5,298 nucleotides of DNA from Rhodospirillales bacterium (GTDB taxonomy: Bacteria; Pseudomonadota; Alphaproteobacteria; Rhodospirillales; 2-02-FULL-58-16): contig JAJFIG010000499.1 in assembly GCA_021775195.1 (NCBI GenBank), positions 1-5,298 on the forward strand, read 5' to 3'. Made by a program: the position numbers and the translations under genes. The notes beneath the pieces were generated by a model. It had not been told where the DNA came from, did no database searches, and saw only the letters and a list, made by a program, of their open reading frames with translations. Position 1 is the stretch's first letter. Every line of letters starts with the position of its first letter. Of the stretch, positions 1 to 4,853 are shown piece by piece.

Positions 1-416
1 AGCAGGGCGAGACCGACCACCAGCATGCCGGTGATGGCGCCGGACTTGAAGGCGATGTCGAGGCCGCCTTCGACGCCCTTGGTCCGTGCCGCCTCGGCAG
101 TGCGCACGTTGGCGCGTACCGAGACGTTCATGCCGATATAACCGGTAAGGCCGGATAAAAAGGCGCCGATGAAAAAGCCGATCGCCGCAGTCATTCCGAG
201 GGTTAGTCCAAGAATGATATCAACTACCACACCGACCATGGCGACGGTCGTGTATTGGCGGTTCAGGTAGGCACGGGCGCCTTCCTGGACGGCGGCGGAG
301 ATTTCCTGCATGCGCTCGTTGCCCGTCGGGTTGGCGAGCACCGAGCGGGTTGCATAAACGCCATAAAGGAGTGCGATGAGACCACAGATAATGATTAACG
401 AATACACGATCGGCAT
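1..416 (-). CDS. hppA: Membrane-bound proton-translocating pyrophosphatase, N-terminal part (cut by window edge)
   Basis: This inner-membrane pump hydrolyses pyrophosphate to phosphate and uses the energy to move H+ (in some subfamilies Na+) out of the cytoplasm. The 138 visible codons start [10 protein letters not shown] and contain family stretches that I recognise: [14 protein letters not shown] (about 44-57), [26 protein letters not shown] (about 80-105) and [15 protein letters not shown] (about 118-132). Hydrophobic segments lie at about 2-22, 58-78 and 79-98, and another begins at about 128. The family is usually near 700 residues, so about four fifths is outside the window, including the catalytic PPi-binding Asp-rich motifs and the Ala/Lys position that separates K+-independent from K+-dependent pumps. 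The start at 416 is the only ATG after an in-frame stop (438-440), and an AAAGG Shine-Dalgarno-like sequence lies at 427-431. It is divergent from the AGCS gene. Family assignment is firm; the ion specificity cannot be told here. Confidence 0.95.
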   Translation of the reverse strand, partial: MPIVYSLIIICGLIALLYGVYATRSVLANPTGNERMQEISAAVQEGARAYLNRQYTTVAMVGVVVDIILGLTLGMTAAIGFFIGAFLSGLTGYIGMNVSVRANVRTAEAARTKGVEGGLDIAFKSGAITGMLVVGLAL

Positions 417-446
417 GGTGATGGACCTTTGATGTACCTAACGCTG

Positions 447-461
447 TCGGCTGTAAGCCGA
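447..461 (-). other. Small perfect hairpin in the probable hppA leader
   Basis: TCGGCT at 447-452 and AGCCGA at 456-461 are perfect inverted repeats around a 3-nt loop. The hairpin lies 31-45 nt upstream of the hppA start codon and would be in its 5' untranslated RNA if transcription starts further out. There is no U-tract after it, so it is not an intrinsic terminator. A role in mRNA stability or translation is only a guess. Confidence 0.4.
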
Positions 462-486
462 TGGCTGGGGATGGCTAACGATGGCT
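460..486. repeat. Three GATGGCT repeats phased at exactly 10 bp
   Basis: GATGGCT occurs at 460-466, 470-476 and 480-486, with variable 3-nt spacers (GGG, AAC). On the hppA strand this reads as three AGCCATC units, 44-70 nt upstream of the start codon. The first unit overlaps the end of the neighbouring hairpin. A 10-bp period puts the units on one face of the DNA helix, as tandem protein sites often are, but a slippage-derived microrepeat would look the same. Confidence 0.5.
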
Positions 487-595
487 GAGGCGAAACCTTG
501 GATGTTGGCCAATATGTTTCATTGGCGGATAGACCGGGGGGAAAATGCCAGAACCCTTTTGATAAAGCAACAGGCCAGCTTTGCCGCGCAGGGAC

Positions 596-619
596 AAAAT
601 CCAAAAAAACCGCCCAATT
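596..619 (-). repeat. Imperfect 24-bp direct repeat, copy nearer hppA
   Basis: Read on the minus strand it begins AATTGGGC and continues with a T-rich stretch. It matches the copy at 647-670 at about 18 of 24 positions, 51 bp apart. Its AATTGGGC core is identical in the two copies. This copy also forms one arm of the A/T-tract inverted repeat at 604-631. Confidence 0.45.
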
Positions 620-631
620 TGAGGGTTTTTT
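604..631. repeat. A/T-tract inverted repeat
   Basis: AAAAAACC at 604-611 and GGTTTTTT at 624-631 are perfect inverted repeats with a 12-nt loop. Read on the minus strand the 3' arm ends in a run of T, giving a weak resemblance to an intrinsic terminator or attenuator. The stem has only two G-C pairs, and the site lies upstream of hppA rather than after a gene. A bent-DNA tract is at least as likely. Confidence 0.35.
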
Positions 632-639
632 GCTCGGTT

Positions 640-674
640 TTATCGGATTATCGAGAAAACCTGCCCAATTCAAT
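640..674 (-). promoter_or_regulatory. Possible hppA promoter (weak)
   Basis: On the minus strand TTGAAT (669-674) is followed after 15 nt by GATAAT (648-653). TTGGGC (664-669) is followed after 18 nt by GATAAA (640-645). Both pairs resemble sigma70-type -35/-10 elements, with good -10 matches but imperfect -35 or spacing. Either would leave a leader of over 200 nt before hppA. This is pattern matching only; a promoter nearer the gene is possible. Confidence 0.25.
647..670 (-). repeat. Imperfect 24-bp direct repeat, distal copy
   Basis: This is the partner of the element at 596-619, sharing the AATTGGGC core and a following T-rich tract on the minus strand. It overlaps the promoter-like hexamers proposed for hppA, so the duplication may reflect two tandem promoter or binding sites. 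Confidence 0.45.
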
Positions 675-760
675 CAACCGTTCCGGGCAGGAGCGGATGG
701 CGCGACATGACCGGTCGGTTCACGGACAGATGATCAGAAATCGGGGCGGCCGTATCCCCG

Positions 761-775
761 AAATGAGAATCATTT
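761..775. promoter_or_regulatory. Fur-box-like palindrome upstream of the AGCS gene
   Basis: AAATGA (761-766), GAA, TCATTT (770-775) is a perfect 6-bp inverted repeat. The wider sequence AATGAGAATCATTTGC resembles the classic 19-bp Fur box, agreeing at about 13 of 19 positions by eye. It lies about 113 bp upstream of the symporter start, upstream of the proposed -35. Iron-responsive control of an amino acid symporter would be unexpected, so chance similarity or another regulator remains possible. Confidence 0.35.
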
Positions 776-794
776 GCCATTCGTTCTTGGTTTT

Positions 795-852
795 GTTTAC
801 GGTAGACCGCGAAGTTTACAGTAGCCTGGAAATTGAAGGTTATCTGGTAAAC
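795..852. repeat. GTTTAC repeat cluster upstream of the AGCS gene
   Basis: GTTTACGGTAG (795-805) and GTTTACAGTAG (814-824) are direct repeats differing at one of 11 positions, 19 bp apart. A third copy in the opposite orientation, GGTAAAC, lies at 846-852 inside the proposed promoter spacer. A 9-bp repeat, AACACTATT, follows at 850-858 and 868-876. The arrangement looks like an array of binding sites for a transcription factor I cannot identify. Confidence 0.45.
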
Positions 853-860
853 ACTATTTT
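833..860 (+). promoter_or_regulatory. Likely sigma70-type promoter of the AGCS gene
   Basis: TTGAAG (833-838) and TATTTT (855-860) are separated by 16 nt and match the -35/-10 pattern moderately well. Transcription would start near 867, giving a leader of about 20 nt. A G-run at 877-882, five bases before the ATG at 888, is the only Shine-Dalgarno-like sequence. The inverted GTTTAC copy falls in the spacer, where a bound repressor would block polymerase; this is inference. Confidence 0.4.
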
Positions 861-887
861 GAACTGTAACACTATTGGGGGGCACCC

Positions 888-2249
888 ATGGAAGTGATCA
901 CTAATGCGGTAGGCTGGTTAAATGGCATCGTCTGGGGCGTGCCTATGCTGGTCTTGATTTTGGGCGTCGGATTTTTCCTGACGGTCGGGCTAAAATTCCT
1001 GACGATCACTAAAATTCCATTTGGTTTTAAGCTCCTGTGGGCGGGCCGGATTCCCGGTGGCGAAGGCGAAATCAGCCCCTTCAATGCCTTGATGACGTCA
1101 CTGGCGGCGACGATCGGCACCGGTAATATTGCCGGCGTTGCGACGGCTATTTTTCTTGGTGGCCCCGGTGCCATCTTCTGGATGTGGATGACCGCGCTGG
1201 TCGGTATGGCGACGAAATATGCCGAAGCCGTTTTGGCTGTCCGTTTTCGCGAGGAAGACGAGCGCGGCAAGCATGTCGGCGGGCCGATGTATTACATCAA
1301 GAACGGACTCAGCAAAAGGTGGAATTGGTTGGCTGTCGCCTTTGCTCTGTTCGCTGGAGTTGCCGGTTTCGGTATCGGCAACATGGTTCAGGCGAATTCC
1401 ATCGCCAATGCCCTGAACGCAAACTTCGCCATTCCTGAATGGCTGACCGGCATTGTCCTTGTCTTGCTGGTCGGCGCTGTTCTGCTTGGCGGCATTGAAC
1501 GAATCGCAACGGTCGCCGGCAAGCTCGTGCCTATCATGGCGATCGCCTATATTGGCGCAGGATCATTGGTTCTGCTGCTCAATGCCGGAGCGATTCCTGG
1601 CGCCTTTGCCCTGATCTTCAAACATGCCTTCACGCCGACCGCAGCGACCGGCGGCTTTGCCGGCGCCGCCGTTTGGGCAGCCATTCGCTTCGGCGTCGCG
1701 CGCGGCATATTCTCGAACGAGGCCGGTCTCGGTTCGGCCCCGATCGCGCATGCAGCGGCCCAGACCAAGGGTCCGGTCAGCCAGGGCCTCGTCGCCATGC
1801 TGGGCACCTTCATCGATACGCTTGTCGTCTGCTCCTTCACCGCCCTGGCAATCCTCGTCACGGGTGCATGGACCAGCGGTGAGACGGGAGCGGCCCTTAC
1901 ATCCAAGGCGTTTGATCTGGCCTTACCTGGCGTCGGGGGCTATGTGATCGCGCTGGCTTTGGCCGTTTTCGCGTTCACGACGATTCTCGGATGGAGCTAT
2001 TATTGCGAGCGTTCGCTGCAATATCTGTTCGGCATCAAGATCATCACACCCTTCCGGGCCGTATGGTCCCTGGCCGCACTTGTCGGGGCAACGCTGAAGC
2101 TCAGCTTCGTCTGGCTACTGGCCGATACGCTGATTGCTCTGATGGCAATTCCGAACCTGATCGCGCTGGCCCTGCTCAGCCCGATCGTGTTCAAGATCAC
2201 GAAGGAGTTCTTCGACACGAAGGGAGAATCGGAAAACAATCCCTTCTGA
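888..2249 (+). CDS. Sodium:alanine/glycine symporter, AGCS family
   Basis: This inner-membrane transporter imports a small neutral amino acid (alanine or glycine in characterised relatives) together with Na+ or H+. The 453 residues are full length for the family and largely hydrophobic, compatible with 10-11 membrane helices. Recognisable family segments are IVWGVPMLVLILGVG (14-28), NALMTSLAATIGTGNIAGVA (66-85), GGPGAIFWMWMTALVGMATKYAE (91-113), GGPMYYIKNGL (131-141), RGIFSNEAGLGSAPIAHAAA (272-291) and TTILGWSYYCERSLQYLFG (364-382). The ATG at 888 matches the usual short N terminus; a G-run lies just upstream. The gene stands alone on its strand, divergent from hppA and convergent with the rib-nusB-thiL cluster. 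The exact substrate cannot be read from sequence. Relatives in other bacteria carry names such as alsT, dagA or agcS, so I leave the symbol empty. Confidence 0.95.
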   Translation: MEVITNAVGWLNGIVWGVPMLVLILGVGFFLTVGLKFLTITKIPFGFKLLWAGRIPGGEGEISPFNALMTSLAATIGTGNIAGVATAIFLGGPGAIFWMWMTALVGMATKYAEAVLAVRFREEDERGKHVGGPMYYIKNGLSKRWNWLAVAFALFAGVAGFGIGNMVQANSIANALNANFAIPEWLTGIVLVLLVGAVLLGGIERIATVAGKLVPIMAIAYIGAGSLVLLLNAGAIPGAFALIFKHAFTPTAATGGFAGAAVWAAIRFGVARGIFSNEAGLGSAPIAHAAAQTKGPVSQGLVAMLGTFIDTLVVCSFTALAILVTGAWTSGETGAALTSKAFDLALPGVGGYVIALALAVFAFTTILGWSYYCERSLQYLFGIKIITPFRAVWSLAALVGATLKLSFVWLLADTLIALMAIPNLIALALLSPIVFKITKEFFDTKGESENNPF

Positions 2250-2304
2250 TCGAACCTGAATAGTCGGGGCAGCGCCTTCGCGATTTGGAGGGTTTGGGGG
2301 GCTG

Positions 2305-2769
2305 TTAACTATCGCTCAAGGACTGGATCAGGACGTTGGTGATGACGCCCGGGCCGGTTATCTTGTTCCCGACCGACTGCAGGCGCCGCTTGACGGTGTC
2401 GAGATCGATTCGCTGTTCTTTCTTCAACAGCTGCGGGATCAGCGTGTACAGGGCGCGCAGGAACGCGTCGTTCAGCCTTGGCATCAAGTGCTTGATCTTG
2501 TCGACGTTTTCTTCGTTTTCGGCTTCCAGCTTGATTTGAATATCGACGGTGCCGACGACCTTATCCCCCTGAAAAATCGGGATAAGCAATGGTGAGACAT
2601 CGACAAACTTGGGCGGGGTCCTTGGAACGGCTTCCGTCGATGTCGTCCCATCTTCGGCATCTGCGGTGGCCTGTTCGGCGAAGGGACCGATCTTGAGCCA
2701 CATCAGGACGCCGACGGTGGCACCGCCGAGCACCAGAACCAGGACGACGACAAGAATAAGCTTTTTCAT
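2305..2769 (-). CDS. FliL-like single-pass membrane protein of unknown role
   Basis: The 154-residue product has a Lys-Lys start and one strong membrane helix (about 4-26). A polar, Ala/Thr/Glu-rich linker (about 30-52) follows, then a soluble domain placed in the periplasm by the positive-inside rule. The domain layout recalls FliL: a VDIQIKLEAENEENVDKI segment (75-92), MPRLNDAFLRAL (96-107), an ID-x-xxVKRRLQSV segment (121-133) and a closing GPGVITNVLIQSL (139-151). FliL binds the flagellar stator and basal body, but no flagellar gene is near. It follows thiL by 83 nt on the same strand. No clear Shine-Dalgarno sequence precedes the ATG. It may belong to the thiL operon or use the -10-like sequence at 2799-2804. 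FliL membership is by eye and moderate; a broader FliL/SPFH-associated or unknown family is possible. Confidence 0.75.
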   Translation of the reverse strand: MKKLILVVVLVLVLGGATVGVLMWLKIGPFAEQATADAEDGTTSTEAVPRTPPKFVDVSPLLIPIFQGDKVVGTVDIQIKLEAENEENVDKIKHLMPRLNDAFLRALYTLIPQLLKKEQRIDLDTVKRRLQSVGNKITGPGVITNVLIQSLSDS

Positions 2770-2798
2770 GGCCGTTGCGGGCTGTCTGGGGTGTCCAC

Positions 2799-2804
2799 AT
2801 TATC
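2799..2804 (-). promoter_or_regulatory. Possible -10 element for the FliL-like gene
   Basis: On the minus strand GATAAT lies 29-34 nt upstream of the start codon, a five-of-six match to the -10 consensus. The region at -35 spacing is only a T-run (minus strand, 2823-2830) with no good TTGACA match. It could give the FliL-like gene a separate transcript from thiL, but the support is slight. Confidence 0.25.
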
Positions 2805-2852
2805 GAGCTTCGGTGGACTGCGAAAAAAAACCATGCTTTTCATTGACTGCGG

Positions 2853-3863
2853 TCACGGCAAAAAATGGCGGTAGCCGTGGTGATCCAGGGAAATCGGCTG
2901 GCCGCCAGCGTCGATTACCCGAACCCCCTCCCCTTCGCCAATCTCCCCGATCGGAGTCAAGGAAAGCTTAAGATCGGCCGATATTTTATCGATGACCGCC
3001 GCGGCGGTCGGCGGCGCGCTGAACAGCAGTTCGTAATCATCGCCGCCGGACAGGATTGCTGACAGGAACGTATCGTCCGCTGCCGTGACCGTCTGCGCCG
3101 CGGTGGAAAGGGGAATCCGTGTCGCGTCGATGGTCGCGGCGACGCCGGAAGCGGCGCAGACGTGACCGAGGTCGGCGACGAGACCGTCGGATATGTCGAT
3201 GGCGGCGTTGGCGATGCCAAGCAGTTTCAATCCCAGGGCGATTCGTGGCCGGGGCCGGTGATAACGGTCACGCAGTTCCGCGTCCAGGGATTCGCCAAGA
3301 CCCGGAAGCTGCCCCTTGACCGCCATCAGTCCGAGAGCGGCGTCGCCGATGGTACCCGATACGTAAACCCGGTCACCCGGACGGGCGCCCGAGCGGCGCA
3401 GCTCACGCCCCTCGGGAACTAGGCCGAGGGCGCATATGGTCAGGGTCATGGGGCCCGGCGTCACCACCGTGTCGCCGCCGATCAATACGATACCGAATGA
3501 CTTCTGGTCGGCGGCGAGCGAGCGGGAGAAAGCCTCCAGCCAGGACGGAGTGACGTCGCGGGGAAGCGCCGCCGCGAGGGTATAGCCCAGCGGCCTGGCA
3601 CCCATGGCCGCCAGGTCGGAAAGGTTGACCCGAAGCGCCTTGGCGGCAACGGTGTCCGGCGGGGCCTGGGGCGTGAAATGGACACCGGAAACCAGGGCGT
3701 CGCTGGTTACGACGAGGCGGTGCCCCTCCTCGACGGCCATCACGGCGGCGTCGTCGGTCAGGGCGAAGGCCCCTGGGGCCGCGGCGGTCAGCGGGGCAAA
3801 ATAACGCTCGATGATGCCGAATTCGTCGAAAACGGGATCAGCGGTCTTCCGCGTCCTCGCCAT
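2853..3863 (-). CDS. thiL: Thiamine-monophosphate kinase
   Basis: ThiL phosphorylates thiamine monophosphate with ATP to give thiamine diphosphate, the active cofactor, in the cytoplasm. The 336 residues are normal length for this PurM/AIRS-like fold. Visible motifs in order are FGIIERYF (15-22), TDDAAV with the metal-binding Asp pair (36-41), VTSDALVSGVHF (52-63), KALRVNLSDLAAMGARP (75-91), GGDTV (129-133), VSGTIGDAALGL (168-179), RPRPRIALG (203-211), AIDISDGLVADLGHV (221-235), SGGDDYELLF (272-281), IGEIGEG (305-311) and the terminal GYRHF (330-334). All the expected conserved Asp and Gly positions are present. The ATG at 3863 overlaps the end of nusB by 26 bp; a GGAG Shine-Dalgarno sequence at 3874-3877 supports this start. 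A 6-bp inverted repeat (2854-2859 with 2874-2879) spans the stop but lacks a U-tract. Confidence 0.97.
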   Translation of the reverse strand: MARTRKTADPVFDEFGIIERYFAPLTAAAPGAFALTDDAAVMAVEEGHRLVVTSDALVSGVHFTPQAPPDTVAAKALRVNLSDLAAMGARPLGYTLAAALPRDVTPSWLEAFSRSLAADQKSFGIVLIGGDTVVTPGPMTLTICALGLVPEGRELRRSGARPGDRVYVSGTIGDAALGLMAVKGQLPGLGESLDAELRDRYHRPRPRIALGLKLLGIANAAIDISDGLVADLGHVCAASGVAATIDATRIPLSTAAQTVTAADDTFLSAILSGGDDYELLFSAPPTAAAVIDKISADLKLSLTPIGEIGEGEGVRVIDAGGQPISLDHHGYRHFLP

Positions 3864-4377
3864 TTTTCGAATTCTCCAACTCTCCGGGCCTTAACGTCCG
3901 CGCCAGGCGATCAAGCACGCCGTTGACGAGGCTGGTCTCGTTGCCGGTGAAAAAGGCGTTGGCCACGTTCACATACTCGTTGATGACGACCTTCGATGGC
4001 ACGTTGACGGAAACCTGAAGCTCATAGGTGGCGGCCCTCAGGATGGCCCGCAAGACCGCCTCCAGTCGTTGCACCGTCCATTCGCCATCCAGGGTCGGTT
4101 CGATCAAACTGTCGAGATCGGCACAGCGCCCTCCGACGCCCCGTACCAACTCGGCCAGGAGCGCGGCATCGGGCTCGACGAGGCGTTCATCGGCGGCGTC
4201 ACCCGTGGCGTGGCGCCAACGGTCCTCGATGAACTCCTCGAGGACGGGATCGGCGGTAACGCCGGCCATATCCATTTCGTAGATGGCCTGGACAGCGGCA
4301 AGACGGGCCATGCTCCGGGGCCGGTCGGTGCGATTTCTGGCGCCATCGCCGCCGGTCGATGCCGGCTCGGCGCTCAT
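3838..4377 (-). CDS. nusB: Transcription antitermination factor NusB
   Basis: NusB binds boxA RNA together with S10 (NusE) and helps RNA polymerase read through rRNA operons. The all-helical domain begins at about residue 22 with ARLAAVQAIYEMDMAG (24-39). It ends with the family signature VPSKVVINEYVNVANAFFTGNETSLVNGVLDRLAR (126-160), which holds the conserved ELQV...P...INEYVxxA region. At 179 residues it is longer than the E. coli protein, with a polar N-terminal tail of about 20 residues and a charged C-terminal tail of about 15; such tails are common in alphaproteobacterial NusB. Its ATG overlaps the ribH stop in an ATGA (4374-4377) with no strong Shine-Dalgarno sequence, which points to translational coupling. 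A shorter start at Met23 (4311) is possible but would break the ATGA junction. The 3' end overlaps thiL by 26 bp. Confidence 0.95.
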   Translation of the reverse strand: MSAEPASTGGDGARNRTDRPRSMARLAAVQAIYEMDMAGVTADPVLEEFIEDRWRHATGDAADERLVEPDAALLAELVRGVGGRCADLDSLIEPTLDGEWTVQRLEAVLRAILRAATYELQVSVNVPSKVVINEYVNVANAFFTGNETSLVNGVLDRLARTLRPGELENSKNGEDAEDR

Positions 4378-4853
4378 CGGGGAACCAAAAGCCGCAGGGA
4401 TTTCTTGATGTCCATCATCCTCAGGCAGGCATGGGCGGCGTCGGCGCCCTTGTTCTTGTCGTCGACCGAGGCGCGCGCCAGGGCCTGTTCGTAGGTGTCG
4501 CAGGTGAGGATACCGAACCCCATGGCGACGCTGAACGTGGTGCTCAGGTCCATCAGGGCCCGGCTCGCCTCGCGGCAGATGTGATCGTAATGATCGGTCT
4601 CGCCGCGGATGACGCAGCCAAGGGTAATGAAGCCGGCGTAACGGGCCGATTCGGAACCTATTTCCATGGAGCGGATGACGAAACGCAGGGCTGCCGGAAC
4701 CTCGAAAACACCGGGGACGGAAAGTCGGTCGTAATCGATGCCGGTGTCGTCGAGAACGGCGCCTGCCCCCTTGACGAGCTGGTCGGCGATGTCCTCGTAA
4801 AAACGGGCTTCGACAACGAGAATTTTCGGTGAACGGGCCATGTCAGCCAGCAT
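4374..4853 (-). CDS. ribH: 6,7-dimethyl-8-ribityllumazine synthase
   Basis: RibH condenses 3,4-dihydroxy-2-butanone 4-phosphate with the ribitylamino-pyrimidine to make lumazine, the penultimate step of riboflavin synthesis. The 159 residues show the substrate pocket motifs: VEARFYEDI with the stacking Phe18 (14-22), VPGVFEVPAA (46-55), the phosphate/catalytic segment GCVIRGETDHYDHICREASRALMDLS (79-104) with catalytic His88, and FGILTCDTYEQALARA...NKGADAAHACLRM (113-146) with Arg127. Length is typical of icosahedral or decameric lumazine synthases. The start is uncertain: the ATG at 4853 overlaps ribBX by 11 bp. The ATG at 4841 (giving MARSPKILVVEARFYED) follows the ribBX stop after one base and fits relatives equally well. 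Neither has a strong Shine-Dalgarno sequence, so coupling to ribBX is likely. It overlaps nusB by 4 bp. Confidence 0.97.
   Translation of the reverse strand: MLADMARSPKILVVEARFYEDIADQLVKGAGAVLDDTGIDYDRLSVPGVFEVPAALRFVIRSMEIGSESARYAGFITLGCVIRGETDHYDHICREASRALMDLSTTFSVAMGFGILTCDTYEQALARASVDDKNKGADAAHACLRMMDIKKSLRLLVPR

Larger units (their letters stand above)
417..887. other. Divergent intergenic region between hppA and the AGCS symporter gene
   Basis: This 471-bp stretch separates two divergently read genes and is more AT-rich than the flanking coding sequence. I see no convincing gene in it. Open frames crossing it (for example 481-897 plus, 395-673 minus) give translations without family character and run into the real genes. 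It should hold the promoters of both genes. It contains a small hairpin and a phased 10-bp repeat near hppA, a duplicated 24-bp element with an A/T-tract inverted repeat in the middle, a Fur-box-like palindrome, and GTTTAC-type repeats with a promoter-like pair next to the symporter gene. Each is listed separately. Confidence 0.8.

Noticed and set aside
604..631. Intrinsic terminator at the A/T-tract inverted repeat
   Set aside because: The stem is almost all A-T and no gene ends there; it is kept only as an inverted repeat.
395..673. 92-codon minus-strand frame with a repeated NWAxFLD motif
   Set aside because: The repeated peptide simply reflects the duplicated AATTGGGC DNA element, and the frame runs into the true hppA start in another frame.
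481..897. 138-codon open frame on the plus strand in the hppA/AGCS gap
   Set aside because: Its translation has no recognisable domain, it crosses the repeats and promoter-like elements, and it ends inside the first codons of the symporter gene.
872..1270. Minus-strand open frame antisense to the start of the AGCS gene
   Set aside because: It is a high-GC shadow of the conserved symporter sequence; its translation has no family character.
2250..2304. Possible bidirectional terminator between the convergent genes
   Set aside because: Only a very short GCG/CGC stem is visible, and there is no T-run on either strand, so I do not call a terminator.
4069..4494. Long plus-strand open frame across nusB and ribH
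   Set aside because: It is antisense to two firmly identified genes, and its translation looks like a shadow frame.
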